A DNA stretch of 64,000 nucleotides from CAVQOB01 sp963714325 (lineage in GTDB: Bacteria; Pseudomonadota; Alphaproteobacteria; Rhizobiales; Hyphomicrobiaceae). Positions 45,066-53,695 of the stretch are shown here, in pieces. Position numbers and translations under genes: made by a program. The DNA is taken from the NCBI GenBank assembly GCA_963714325.1, contig CAVQOB010000019.1, positions 1 to 64,000 on the forward strand. Reading direction: 5' to 3'. Numbering within the stretch: position 1 is the first letter of the stretch; each line of letters opens with the position of its first letter. The notes under the pieces were generated by a model. The model saw only the letters and a program-made list of their open reading frames with translations. It was not told the origin of the DNA and did not search any database.

Positions 45066-45722
45066 ATGCGCACCTTTACCATAGAGCAGTGGAATGCGGC
45101 GCGAGCTTTGCGCAGCGAACATCAAAAACTCGTTCAGAAGGAGTGGCGACGGCTTTGGGTGGTCGAACGGACTCTCAAGGAATGGTTTGTCGAAGGCGAT
45201 GTAAAGACTGTATTGCGCCCTCACTTTGGCGGCGATTTTAGCAATCTTTTGCCCAAGGCAATATGGAACGGTGAGGATATCTGGGACCGATTTGTCAGCT
45301 GCAAAATGGACCCGTGCTCTCCCTTTTCTATCAATGCCTTTAGTGAAGCGCTTGGAGAGCCGAGACCCTGGATTTTTGTTGATGTCCCATCGCTCGAGGC
45401 GGCGCTCCGGCGCTTAGCATTGAGACCCGAAACCGGAGCAAATGGCGTTGGCATGTCGGTCTATCTCTCGCCCGCTCTCCGGTGCGCGTTCGACACCCTC
45501 CTGGCTCTAGATATCCGGCCAGACAACATGCCGAAGAAATCGGAGGTTGAGGCGGAAATCGCCAGACATTGGCAGGGAGAAGGCAAGCTGAGCAAACGTA
45601 TGCTGAGTGCAATGTCGACGTTGTTGAGAGACGAGGAGAGCAAGCGAGGACGCGCGAGTGATCATGACCGCACGCGACGCGCCAACTTGAAAGGGCGTCA
45701 AGGCAAAGGTGACAACCAATAA
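45066..45722 (+). CDS. Uncharacterised island protein
   Basis: 218 residues from the ATG at 45066. The sequence is soluble and protein-like (TIEQWNAARALRSEHQKLVQ, HFGGDFSNLLPKAIWNGEDI, MSVYLSPALRCAFDTLLALD) with a basic tail. I recognise no domain, membrane segment or signal peptide. It starts 18 bases after the inverted-repeat element, which may supply its promoter or have replaced it. Codon use is less GC-rich than the core genes, in keeping with acquired DNA. Confidence 0.55.
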   Translation: MRTFTIEQWNAARALRSEHQKLVQKEWRRLWVVERTLKEWFVEGDVKTVLRPHFGGDFSNLLPKAIWNGEDIWDRFVSCKMDPCSPFSINAFSEALGEPRPWIFVDVPSLEAALRRLALRPETGANGVGMSVYLSPALRCAFDTLLALDIRPDNMPKKSEVEAEIARHWQGEGKLSKRMLSAMSTLLRDEESKRGRASDHDRTRRANLKGRQGKGDNQ

Positions 45723-45823
45723 ATTCCTCACCGACAGCCATTCATCCTTCGCGGTTGCGCCACGCTGCCGGCACCTTCCAGACCATTCCGATACCACTCG
45801 GCAATGGGCAGGAAGGTGATAGC

Positions 45824-46048
45824 ATGAATGATAAAACAATTTCCCACCGAAGTTTGGCGACGCAAGAAGCCGCAGCGCACTGCGGTTCATCGGCCTCGAC
45901 ATTTGAAAAACTGCGTATCTACGGCGGTGGCCCAGCGTACTCGAAAATCGGGCGGCGCGTTGTTTATCGCGTCGAGGATCTCGACGCCTGGCTCGACGCG
46001 AACCGACGGCGGTCGACGAGCGATCGCGGCGAGGGAGGCGGCAAATGA
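45824..46048 (+). CDS. AlpA/excisionase-like helix-turn-helix protein
   Basis: 74 residues from the ATG at 45824, with GGAAGG upstream. The product is one MerR/AlpA-type winged helix (SLATQEAAAHCGSSASTFEK, YSKIGRRVVYRVEDLDAWLD). In integrative elements such proteins act as excisionases or as activators of int. It overlaps the next gene by four bases, so the pair is co-translated. Confidence 0.85.
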   Translation: MNDKTISHRSLATQEAAAHCGSSASTFEKLRIYGGGPAYSKIGRRVVYRVEDLDAWLDANRRRSTSDRGEGGGK

Positions 46049-46437
46049 AGTATGCGCCCGACGATGACGCCAAGTCCAAAAACCGGATGCGATTCTATTG
46101 GCACGAAAAGGTCATCGCATCCGTCGCACTCCGGCGGTTTCCAAACGCTATCGTCCTTGCTGGATACATGCTGCACCGGTTCCACGTCGGGAAAGGCTAT
46201 GTGCAGTTGTCGTTTAATTCCGCGGCTAAAGAGCTGCAAATGCCGCGAACGTCAGTAATTCGAGCGCGCAACCGTCTGCTCAGGCAAGGTTGGATCACCG
46301 TTCTCGAGCAGCCGGAACGAGGGGTGGAAAAGTGGCCGGCGATAAAATATGGGCTGGCCGGTGGTCCCGACGACTTGCTCTTGGATGGCGGCAAAGACAC
46401 AGGTGACACCGACGCGACTGCTGGCGAGGTTGCGTGA
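46045..46437 (+). CDS. Winged-helix DNA-binding island protein
   Basis: 130 residues, overlapping the excisionase-like gene by four bases. A central winged-helix segment (GYVQLSFNSAAKELQMPRTS, VIRARNRLLRQGWITVLEQ) resembles the replication-initiator/helix-turn-helix 36 type domains common in phage and island accessory genes. It follows a conserved RFYWHEKVIASVALRRFPNA N-terminus. A role in island regulation or replication is inferred from the domain and its partner. Confidence 0.7.
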   Translation: MKYAPDDDAKSKNRMRFYWHEKVIASVALRRFPNAIVLAGYMLHRFHVGKGYVQLSFNSAAKELQMPRTSVIRARNRLLRQGWITVLEQPERGVEKWPAIKYGLAGGPDDLLLDGGKDTGDTDATAGEVA

Positions 46438-46687
46438 GCGAGACCAGGAGGGTGGCGCTCGCGATACCGGAATAGTGGCGTCCGCGCGTCCCTTTTATCT
46501 GTAGGGTTCTGTAGGAGTCCTGGAGTCTCACTATCGATAAGGAAAAAGAAGAAGAACAGTGCTTCTGAAAAATGCGAGGAGAACTTAGCGGTCAATTCGC
46601 AAACACCACCGTTTCAGGTATGATGCCCTTGCAAGCTTTGAGCAGTGCCCGCGTGAATAGCTTCGCCTCAAGACACGGTCGAGCCTC

Positions 46688-47515
46688 ATGCACGCTATTG
46701 CCTCCTCCTCCCCTCGAAAGCCTGTTAAGTCAACGACGAAGGTCTCACCGACGACACCTAACCCCACGGTGTCATCCGCGTCACCTCGCCCCGCTCCCTC
46801 CACTGATGAGCAAGCGGCGATTGATCGGGCGACCGTGCGTCTTGCTGCACGATCGCCGCGGGTCGCCATTTCGATCAAACAGAATGACGCCGGCCGGATC
46901 GATGTCTTCCAGGGTGAGCACGCCGATCACCAGGGATGGCTCACACGGCTTGAGGATGCCTTCGGATCGCGTGGGCAGTCGTTCGTGATGTCGCAACTCA
47001 ATCGGTTGATTGCGCTTTGCCAGGACGGTGACGGCAAGATCGATGCGACGCGGCTGAATGGCATGATCGCGGCAGTCGAGGGAGCAAAGCCGGATGATGA
47101 AACCCAAGCCATGCTTGCCGTACAGATGGCGATGACGCATGACCTCGCCACACAGGCGCTCCGCCGTGCGCATCGCGTCGATGAGATCCCTCAATACGAA
47201 GCCGCCGGCAACATGGCGGTAAAGTTGCTGCGAACCTACACGATGCAAATCGAAGCGCTCGCCAAGCTACAGCGCGGCGGGCAGCAAGTCGTGAAAGTGG
47301 TTCACGTGCATCCTGGCGGTCAGGCGATCGTCGGCAATGTCAGCACTGGCGCCAGTGGCGCTGGAAACCTGGGAGGGGGAGGGGGCAACGATGAAAACGG
47401 AAATCAACCCCATGCAAAGGCAGAACTGCCAGCCGCCAGCATTGAGCCGATGTCGGAAATGTGGGGCGAAGACGCGGAGCGGGAGCCCGTGCCGATCGCC
47501 AGCCGTCACAGGTAA
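46688..47515 (+). CDS. Uncharacterised island protein
   Basis: 275 residues from the ATG at 46688; no strong ribosome-binding site, so the start may be further in. After a Ser/Pro/Thr-rich N-terminus (1-40), a helical core follows (VFQGEHADHQGWLTRLEDAF, FVMSQLNRLIALCQDGDGKI, DEIPQYEAAGNMAVKLLRTY) and a Gly-rich tail. Its 3' end overlaps the HGGA protein gene by 125 bases. I know no function; this pairing resembles gene pairs seen near phage-like regions of rhizobia. Confidence 0.6.
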   Translation: MHAIASSSPRKPVKSTTKVSPTTPNPTVSSASPRPAPSTDEQAAIDRATVRLAARSPRVAISIKQNDAGRIDVFQGEHADHQGWLTRLEDAFGSRGQSFVMSQLNRLIALCQDGDGKIDATRLNGMIAAVEGAKPDDETQAMLAVQMAMTHDLATQALRRAHRVDEIPQYEAAGNMAVKLLRTYTMQIEALAKLQRGGQQVVKVVHVHPGGQAIVGNVSTGASGAGNLGGGGGNDENGNQPHAKAELPAASIEPMSEMWGEDAEREPVPIASRHR

Positions 47516-47681
47516 GACGCGCTGCCGCATGCATGGTGGGGCGCTGGGTAGTGGAGCGCCCGCGGGCAAGCGGAACGGGCGCTACACGGCGGGGCAGTTC
47601 ACGGCGAAGGCCCTTGCAAATCGACGCGAGGTCAGCGGCTTGCTCGCGGTGATGAGGTCGACGTTGAGGGCGCTGGAGTGA
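47391..47681 (+). CDS. Small HGGA-motif island protein
   Basis: 96 residues from the ATG at 47391, behind a strong GGGAGGGGGAGGGGG run. The central part has paired cysteines and a conserved motif (CRKCGAKTRSGSPCRSPAV, CRMHGGALGSGAPAGKRNG, RYTAGQ) typical of short phage or island proteins annotated HGGxSTG-domain. It may bind metal or nucleic acid; the function is not known. Last gene before the right att site. Confidence 0.75.
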   Translation: MKTEINPMQRQNCQPPALSRCRKCGAKTRSGSPCRSPAVTGKTRCRMHGGALGSGAPAGKRNGRYTAGQFTAKALANRREVSGLLAVMRSTLRALE

Positions 47682-47726
47682 CTGGCAAAATCCCCGATGG
47701 CTGTTCGACAACCGCCGCCCAACCGC

Positions 47727-47745
47727 GTGGTTCCTATGTGGTTCC
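47727..47745. promoter_or_regulatory. Two GTGGTTCC repeats near the right att site
   Basis: GTGGTTCC at 47727-47734 and 47738-47745, spaced 11 bases as on the left, and 69-87 bases inside the right attachment site. They probably are the right-arm integrase sites. Confidence 0.65.
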
Positions 47746-47813
47746 TTTGTGCAATCGCATTTGAGGAGCCATAATACATAGACCTATAAACTATTGATTT
47801 TATCTTGAAATCC

Positions 47814-47864
47814 TGGTGGGCGCGACAGGGATTGAACCTGTGACCCCACCCGTGTGAAGGGTGT
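47814..47864. repeat. Right attachment site of the island
   Basis: Identical over 51 bases to 21720-21770 and forms the 3' part of tRNA-Val. The pair defines an element of about 26.1 kb. The flanking 20 bases on the island side (47794-47813) are also similar, though not identical, to 21701-21719. Confidence 0.93.
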
Positions 47865-47888
47865 GCTCTACCGCTGAGCTACGCGCCC
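47814..47888 (-). tRNA. tRNA-Val (anticodon CAC), island attachment site
   Basis: 75 nucleotides including an encoded CCA. Acceptor GGGCGCG/CGCGCCC, D-arm GCTC/GAGC, anticodon stem CACCC/GGGTG with loop TTCACAC, and T-arm ACAGG/CCTGT with TTCAATC all pair. Anticodon CAC reads GUG. The 3' 51 bases (47814-47864) are repeated at 21720-21770. The gene remains intact after integration because the island carried or restored the 3' end. Confidence 0.97.
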
Positions 47889-48256
47889 GACCGCGAGGGT
47901 CGCCTCGAGTGCAGCTTATGCGAGGGGGCCGGGGCGTGTGTCAAGGGCCAGTGATACCGCCGAGCGAAATCAACGACCCGTCATCATCACTCGCACAGCG
48001 AGGCCGCGACCGGGCGCGAGCGCCATAACGCGAACGTGCAGACCACTTCAGGTCGGAATTTTCGCGCGAGGGTATGACAAGTCCGATGTCCGCGCCGTGC
48101 TGGCAGGCCCCATTCCCGATGGGCTTTTTATGGCAACTGTGTTGCCCCGCGCCGCTTGAGGCGCGAGTGCGGAGCTGCGATGCACATCTGCCTTCCAGTT
48201 AAACACACAACCGGCAGTGCACCGTTGGCGTGATGATGGCGTTGAACGCATTAAAC
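47889..48256. other. Intergenic region right of tRNA-Val
   Basis: About 368 bases without a convincing gene. It contains one terminator-like hairpin (next entry). The promoter of the tRNA should lie at its left edge. Confidence 0.5.
48106..48129 (+). terminator. Terminator-like hairpin with T-run
   Basis: CCCAT-TCCCG-ATGGG stem-loop followed by C and five T. It reads as an intrinsic terminator on the plus strand, though no plus-strand gene precedes it, so an unannotated small RNA upstream is possible. Confidence 0.5.
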
Positions 48257-48607
48257 TCAGCGCTCGTTGCGGCCATTCGAAACCTGCATCGCCTGCCGCT
48301 GCATGCGCATGCCGACCCAGGTCATCCAGATTCCCATCAATCCGACGACTACGTTCAGAACATTGACGAGCGTGTCGAACGACAGCGTTTCAGCCGCCGT
48401 CGTCGTGCTGGTGCCGCCCTGCGGGCTACGCGTTGCAGCGTTGGGCGCCTGTTGCACCGAGCGTGACGGCGATTGCTGCGACGCCGTTGGCGCCGTGCGC
48501 GTTACTTTGGCGCGCTGCTGGGGCTCCCACCAATGGCGATAGCCGCCGAGCGATAGCGCGCCGGCAAGAATGACCAGACCCAAAAGAACCCACATCACTT
48601 TGCGCAT
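48257..48607 (-). CDS. Small hypothetical membrane protein
   Basis: 116 residues with an N-terminal membrane segment (VMWVLLGLVILAGALSLGG), a Ser/Pro/Thr/Gln-rich linker (about 40-75) and a second hydrophobic segment (LVNVLNVVVGLMGIWMTW). Orientation and function are unknown. It stands alone on the minus strand. Confidence 0.65.
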   Translation of the reverse strand: MRKVMWVLLGLVILAGALSLGGYRHWWEPQQRAKVTRTAPTASQQSPSRSVQQAPNAATRSPQGGTSTTTAAETLSFDTLVNVLNVVVGLMGIWMTWVGMRMQRQAMQVSNGRNER

Positions 48608-48862
48608 TGCCGCTGCTCCCCCCGAAAACCGCCTTAACCGGCGGCACTTTAAACACGGCGTCGATGGCGGAACAAGGGCGGCCGCAGATTATATCCCGTG
48701 CCGCCACGACCATGGCAAACCACCGAGTGTGCCGTGCAGAACGCGCCCTATACAGAGTCGCACACCCGCCTGCCTGACGACATCAGCGCACGCAAAAACC
48801 AACCTTGCGCGCGCCAACGGGCTGTCAACTGGCCGTTGGCCTCGGCGCCGAGCCAGCTTAAC

Positions 48863-50605
48863 TCAAAATCGGATCCGTGCGCCGACACTGATCTGTTCAG
48901 GCGTCTGATCGCGGTAGACGATCGGCTTGTCGGCGGGGGCTGTCACCTTGTAGCCGAAGGCGATGACTTTTTCCTCATCCGGCGCCAATGGCATGTCCCA
49001 GAGCAACGTGCCGCGGCGATCGTTGTAGTCGCGCTTGGTCGGCTGTGGATTGCGGATCATCACCTCGACCTTGATGTCCTGGTGCGCGGCGACGGGTACG
49101 CGATCGAGGACGTGAACCTGCACAGCCGCGGTGTGCAAGTTCTTGATGGTGATCTGGAAGTTGCGTTCCTCGACTTTCGACGTCGAGATAATGCCGGTCT
49201 CGCCCTTCTTGTCTTCAAGGACGACACGCTTGACGCGGACGCGCTCGTCCTTGCCGAAGGCGAGTTCGTGATCTTCGCCGGGTGAGAGCTCAGCCATTTG
49301 CCCATTGCCGACAAAGGTGCCATCGCGGAACAGCGAGACTTGCCCCTTGAGCATCGGCGAAGCGGTCTTCGGAATCGAGAGCTTGGTGTAGAGGTAGGCG
49401 GTTGCGTCGTAGCGTGGCACGGTGCGGACAATGAGCTGCGGCTCGAGGTCTTCGGCGATGATCTGGACGCGCTTGGCCTCGCCCGTCTCGACGACGGTGA
49501 TGCGGCCAGGAATGCCATAAAGCGCCTGGAACGCTTGTGTGTCGACGGTGGCCTGGATGGGTGTTGCGTCCTGCTTGGCTAGCTCGTCTATGCGCCCAGC
49601 AAGCCCCGCCGCAACTTGGTCGCCCATGCTGCGCGTCATGGCTTTTGCTGCCGGCGCCGGCGCTGCGGTCGCGGGCATTGGCGGCGGCATGTTCGACTGG
49701 TAGTCGACGCTCATCATGTAGAGTTCGGGCGCCGCCGTGCCGCTCTGCGGGCGGGCGGTTGAGAGCGACAGCGCGACGTCGTCCCACTTCTCGCCGGTAC
49801 GTTGTTGGATCGAGGCGCGGCGGATTAACTGCAACTTCGGCTTTTCGTTGCGGACAGCTGTCGTCAAGCGTGCGTCGTAGAACGGCGTCCAGGCAGCGCC
49901 GCCGATCTGATAGCGGACGGTGAGATCGGCATCAAGGGCCGCGGTTGCCACGACGTTGATCTTGACTTCGGTGCGTTGCTCCTGCGCGGGCGGCAACGGG
50001 CGCAATTGCTTCTGCAGTTCGACGACGCGGCGGTCGACTTCACGCATTTTGATTTGCGCGTCGAGGATCGCTTTTTGCGCTGCCGCCGTTCGCTCGCCGA
50101 CAAGGGTGATCAGTTGCGTCCAATTCGGCTCGGGCTGCGCCGCACTGCCCATGGGCGCCGGCCGTGTCGGCAGTTCGATCAATTTGGCAACCAGCGCCTT
50201 CTGCGCCTCGGCCGCCTGAACCGCACTGGCGAGTTGCGTCTTCTCGTCGTTGAGGGCCTCGATCTGATCCTCGATCCGGCGGCGGTCAGCGCTTTGTTGT
50301 GCGATGTCGGCGCGCGGAACCGAGAGGCGACGGCTGTCAACTGAGCCGATGTCGAGGCGGCCGGTCGTTTTGCCCTCGACGCGGATCGAGGTTGGATCGG
50401 CGCCGGCCGGGAGATCATTGAGAATGATTGTGTGTTCGCCGGGCTGCAAGCGGACCTTGGCGACGCGCGCGATTTCGGCGCTCGCCGGGTAGACGGTTAC
50501 GGCGTCAATTTTCGATACCGCGGTGATGTCGGCTGCGTGCGCGGCGGCGAGGTTGAGCGAGAGACTGAGGGCCAGTAACGAGACGGCAGTGATGGGCGTG
50601 CGCAT
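48863..50605 (-). CDS. DUF4139 (MuiA-like) periplasmic protein
   Basis: 580 residues from the ATG at 50605, with CAGGAGC upstream. It has a signal peptide (1-24, AAAHA-AD), an N-terminal DUF4140 domain (KIDAVTVYPASAEIARVAKV), a coiled-coil stretch (SADRRRIEDQIEALNDEKTQ onward to KAILDAQIKMREVDRR) and a C-terminal DUF4139 beta domain (RYQIGGAAWTPFYDARL, GRITVVETGEAKRVQII). Members are called mucoidy inhibitor A-like, but no molecular function is established. It precedes the oxidase operon on the same strand side, with a terminator between. Confidence 0.87.
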   Translation of the reverse strand: MRTPITAVSLLALSLSLNLAAAHAADITAVSKIDAVTVYPASAEIARVAKVRLQPGEHTIILNDLPAGADPTSIRVEGKTTGRLDIGSVDSRRLSVPRADIAQQSADRRRIEDQIEALNDEKTQLASAVQAAEAQKALVAKLIELPTRPAPMGSAAQPEPNWTQLITLVGERTAAAQKAILDAQIKMREVDRRVVELQKQLRPLPPAQEQRTEVKINVVATAALDADLTVRYQIGGAAWTPFYDARLTTAVRNEKPKLQLIRRASIQQRTGEKWDDVALSLSTARPQSGTAAPELYMMSVDYQSNMPPPMPATAAPAPAAKAMTRSMGDQVAAGLAGRIDELAKQDATPIQATVDTQAFQALYGIPGRITVVETGEAKRVQIIAEDLEPQLIVRTVPRYDATAYLYTKLSIPKTASPMLKGQVSLFRDGTFVGNGQMAELSPGEDHELAFGKDERVRVKRVVLEDKKGETGIISTSKVEERNFQITIKNLHTAAVQVHVLDRVPVAAHQDIKVEVMIRNPQPTKRDYNDRRGTLLWDMPLAPDEEKVIAFGYKVTAPADKPIVYRDQTPEQISVGARIRF

Positions 50606-50755
50606 GAAATGGCTCCTGAAAGGCTCGGGGGGCGAGAGCAACAATTGGCAATTGTCTTAACCAGCATGGCTGGCAACGTGTCGCAACTTTGACGGACGGG
50701 CGAGGGAGATCCTTGGGTCGAATGCAGTAAGGATAGCAAAATCCCGCTGGAAATG

Positions 50756-50785
50756 AAAAAGGCGACCCTTGCTGGCCGCCTTTTT
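50756..50785 (-). terminator. Bidirectional terminator at the end of the oxidase operon
   Basis: AAAAAGGCGACC...GGCCGCCTTTTT forms a stem with one mismatch and an A/T tract on either side. It sits 27 bases after the ctaE stop on the minus strand and should terminate the cta operon. Confidence 0.75.
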
Positions 50786-50811
50786 CTCAAGTCATTCGAT
50801 TGAGACAGTGC

Positions 50812-51735
50812 TCAGTGGCCGCCGGCGTAGTGGCCGGCACCCCAGACATAGATGGCCGCGAACAGGAACAGCCAGACCACGTCGACGAAATGCCAGTACC
50901 AGGCTGCAGCCTCGAAGCCGAAATGCTGTTTCGGCGAGAAGTGGCCCTTCATGGCGCGGAACAGGCAGACCGCCAGGAAGATGGTGCCGATGATCACATG
51001 CGCGCCATGGAACCCGGTCGCCATGAAGAATGTGGCGCCGTAGATGTGGCCTTTGTAGTTGAACGCCGCATGTCCGTATTCATACGCTTGCAGCGCCGTG
51101 AACAGCACGCCGAGCAGCACAGTAATCGTGAGGCCCCAGATCAATCCCTTCCGGTTGTTCTCAAGCAGAGCATGGTGAGCCCACGTGACCGTCGTGCCCG
51201 AGAGCAGCAGGATCAACGTGTTGACCAGCGGCAAGCCCCACGGATCGAATGTTGCCTTGAAGGCGCCGTCAGCGGCGGGCTTCGGCGGCCAGACACCGCC
51301 GAGCAACGTCGAGCGATCGACCATGCCGACGACTTGCGATGTCGTCTCCGTGTTAACGGGATAGACCGCGTTCGGGAACAGCGAGACATCGAAGTAGGCC
51401 CAGAACCACGCGACGAAGAACATGATCTCCGAGGCAATGAACATGATCATGCCATAGCGCAAATGCAGCGAAACGACGGGTGTGTGATCGCCTCCGTGCG
51501 CTTCCTTGATCACGTCGCGCCACCACAGCACCATGGTCAGCAGCACGCCGCAGAAGCCAAGAAGGAAGACCAACGGTCCTTTGATACCGAACAGTCCGTC
51601 GCTGTTGGCACCTTGCGAGCGCATGAAGATAATTGCGCCAATGGCCATGATGAACGCTGCCACCGAGCCGATGAACGGCCACGGACTCGGGTCAACCAGA
51701 TGGTAGTCGTGGTTCTTGGCGTTGGCGTCGGCCAT
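50812..51735 (-). CDS. ctaE: Cytochrome c oxidase subunit III
   Basis: 307 residues with seven predicted membrane helices. Family features: HDYHLVDPSPWPFIGSVAAF near the N-terminus, FFVAWFWAYF, GVWPPKPAADGAFKATFDPW, FMATGFHGAHVIIGTIFLAV and a C-terminal AAWYWHFVDVVWLFLFAAIY. It stabilises the aa3 oxidase core in the inner membrane. It is the last gene of the operon. Confidence 0.96.
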   Translation of the reverse strand: MADANAKNHDYHLVDPSPWPFIGSVAAFIMAIGAIIFMRSQGANSDGLFGIKGPLVFLLGFCGVLLTMVLWWRDVIKEAHGGDHTPVVSLHLRYGMIMFIASEIMFFVAWFWAYFDVSLFPNAVYPVNTETTSQVVGMVDRSTLLGGVWPPKPAADGAFKATFDPWGLPLVNTLILLLSGTTVTWAHHALLENNRKGLIWGLTITVLLGVLFTALQAYEYGHAAFNYKGHIYGATFFMATGFHGAHVIIGTIFLAVCLFRAMKGHFSPKQHFGFEAAAWYWHFVDVVWLFLFAAIYVWGAGHYAGGH

Positions 51736-51812
51736 CTCTCGTCTCCGTCATCCTTGATGTCCCACTTGGCCGATCGATCCGGGCAACAAACCCGAAGCAA
51801 TAGCACTACAAC

Positions 51813-52469
51813 TCATGAACCCTTGCGGGACCGGTTGTGCCGCCGCATTTTCAGTAACGCTCTTGCCCGGCTTATTGCACCGGGTAGAACGTATAGGAAA
51901 GCGTGATCCGATCGGACTCGCCCGCCGTCGCGTCCGGCGACGATGGCCGGATCGACGAAGAAAGACACCGGCATATCGATCGATTGGCCGGGCTGCAGCG
52001 TCTGCTCCGTGAAACAGAAGCACGCAAGCTTGTTGAAGAAAATTCCAGCCTGATCCGGCGTCACGTTATACGTCGCGGTACCGGTGATCGCCTGCGCGGA
52101 GGTGTTGGTTGCGCGGTAGTGAGCGAGGCCGGTTTCGCCGATGCGCAAGGTTTGCGTGCGTTCGACCGGCTCGAACGTCCAACCAAGGCCGGGAGCAACA
52201 GTCGCATCAAAGCGCACGGTGATGCGCTTGTCGAGCACAGTCGCGGACGGCGCCGCAGCGCGCTGTGTCGTGCCGGCAAACCCCGTTGCTTGGCAGAACA
52301 TCTGATAGAGCGGGACCGAGGCATAGGCGAGCGCCAACATGCCAACCGCAACGCCGACGCAGCGCACGGCAACCTGCCGGTTGCGGCGATCGGGTGTCGG
52401 TTGCTGTTGCGTTTCGTCGTTCACGTGTCTCGAACTTTCCTTACAGCCGATCGGCAATCCTTCATTCAT
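51813..52469 (-). CDS. ctaG: Cytochrome c oxidase assembly protein (CtaG/Cox11)
   Basis: Up to 218 residues; an alternative GTG at 52424 gives a shorter protein. It inserts copper into CuB of subunit I from the periplasmic side. One membrane helix (VGVAVGMLALAYASVPLYQM) precedes the copper-binding CFCFTEQTLQPGQSIDMPV motif, with both cysteines intact. The family sequence VPLYQMFCQATGFAGTTQ is also present. It lies between coxF and ctaE. Confidence 0.93.
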   Translation of the reverse strand: MNEGLPIGCKESSRHVNDETQQQPTPDRRNRQVAVRCVGVAVGMLALAYASVPLYQMFCQATGFAGTTQRAAAPSATVLDKRITVRFDATVAPGLGWTFEPVERTQTLRIGETGLAHYRATNTSAQAITGTATYNVTPDQAGIFFNKLACFCFTEQTLQPGQSIDMPVSFFVDPAIVAGRDGGRVRSDHAFLYVLPGAISRARALLKMRRHNRSRKGS

Positions 52470-52487
52470 TCCGTCGATCGCTGCGCC

Positions 52488-52694
52488 CTACAGCGGTCGG
52501 TTCGCAACATTGGAGCCAAGCCGCACCAGCGTCGCGACGTAGAACATGGCAACCATGGCACCGAGCGCCAATGCGATCGCGATTGAGCGAACACGTTGAC
52601 GCTGGCGCCGCTCTTCTTCCCTCGCCAAGTCCGCAGTCGCGTCAGGCTTTTGCGGCGTCAAAGGCTCGGTCACTTGGCCAATCCTCAAGTTCAC
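52488..52694 (-). CDS. Small CoxF-like assembly protein
   Basis: 68 residues with a charged N-terminus and one membrane helix (AIALALGAMVAMFYVATLV). Small proteins of this type lie between ctaB and ctaG in alphaproteobacterial oxidase operons. It overlaps ctaB by four bases (ATGA). Its function is unknown; an assembly role is inferred from position. Confidence 0.75.
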   Translation of the reverse strand: MNLRIGQVTEPLTPQKPDATADLAREEERRQRQRVRSIAIALALGAMVAMFYVATLVRLGSNVANRPL

Positions 52695-53617
52695 GCCACG
52701 AACCGCGCGACAAGCTTCTCGGCGAGTATGACGGCAAACAGCACGAACAAGTACAGGATCGAAAAACCAAACAGCTGCTTGGCAACCTTGTCAGCTTCGC
52801 GACCTTCGGTGATGCGCCGGACGCGATGGGCGAGCACGAGGAAGACAACGCCCAGCGTCGTGGAGAGCACCGCATAGGTCAATCCGCCGAGACCGATGAA
52901 GGCCGGCAAAATCGCGACCGGCACAAAGATCCAGGAATAGATGACGATCTGGCGTCGTGTTTCCTTGAGACCGGCAACGACTGGCAACATCGGCACGCCG
53001 ACGCGCTCGTAGTCGCGGCAGCGATAGAGAGCCAGCGCCCAGAAGTGCGGCGGAGTCCAGAAGAAGATGATCAGGAAGAGGACGATACTCTCGATCGAGA
53101 CCGAACCGGTGACAGCGGCCCATCCGACCATCGGCGGAAACGCGCCGGCGGCTCCACCGATGACGATGTTCTGCGGCGTCGAGCGTTTCAACCACATCGT
53201 ATAGACGAAGATGTAGAACGCGATCGTCAGCGCCAGCAGCGCTCCAGCAACCCAGTTGACGAGAACACCAAGCGTGAAAACCGAGAAGACCGACAGGACC
53301 GAGCCGAACGCCAAGGCTTCTTCGGCCGTAACGCGACCGCGCGGAATAGGACGCGCGGCGGTGCGCTGCATTTGCGCGTCGATATCGGCGTCGTACCACA
53401 TGTTCAGCGCGCCGGACGCGCCGGCGCCAACGGCAATGGCGAGCAGGGCAATGACACCAAGCGCAGGGTGCAGGGTGCCGGGTGCCGCGACCATACCAGC
53501 CAACGCCGTGAAGATCACCAGCGACATCACGCGCGGCTTCATCAGTTCAAGAAAATCACCAACCGTGCCGCCAAGCGCGGTCGGAGAAGCGTTTGATGTG
53601 AAGCTGGCGTCTGCCAT
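52691..53617 (-). CDS. ctaB: Protoheme IX farnesyltransferase
   Basis: 308 residues with about eight to nine membrane helices; a UbiA-family prenyltransferase that converts heme b to heme O for the aa3 oxidase. Motifs: MKPRVMSLVIFTAL, NMWYDADIDAQMQRTAARPI (NxxxDxxxD prenyl diphosphate site) and a second site YRCRDYERVGVPMLPV. Co-transcribed between ctaD and coxF. Confidence 0.96.
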   Translation of the reverse strand: MADASFTSNASPTALGGTVGDFLELMKPRVMSLVIFTALAGMVAAPGTLHPALGVIALLAIAVGAGASGALNMWYDADIDAQMQRTAARPIPRGRVTAEEALAFGSVLSVFSVFTLGVLVNWVAGALLALTIAFYIFVYTMWLKRSTPQNIVIGGAAGAFPPMVGWAAVTGSVSIESIVLFLIIFFWTPPHFWALALYRCRDYERVGVPMLPVVAGLKETRRQIVIYSWIFVPVAILPAFIGLGGLTYAVLSTTLGVVFLVLAHRVRRITEGREADKVAKQLFGFSILYLFVLFAVILAEKLVARFVA

Positions 53618-53695
53618 CTGTCGAGAAACCTGTCGTCCAAGTCACACAATAAAAGGTACGCGGCCGGGTACAGTCTCGGCCGCGTATCGCGGGGT

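Noticed and set aside
41311..45722. A BREX or DISARM defence system around the large methyltransferase
   Set aside because: No helicase, PglZ, BrxC, PLD or DrmA/B partner is present. The D-X9-EXK nuclease motif in the same chain fits a stand-alone Type IIL enzyme.
50800..51906. A 368-residue plus-strand frame opposite ctaE
   Set aside because: Antisense shadow of subunit III; composition is rich in Asp/Glu/Arg/His/Gln without any domain.
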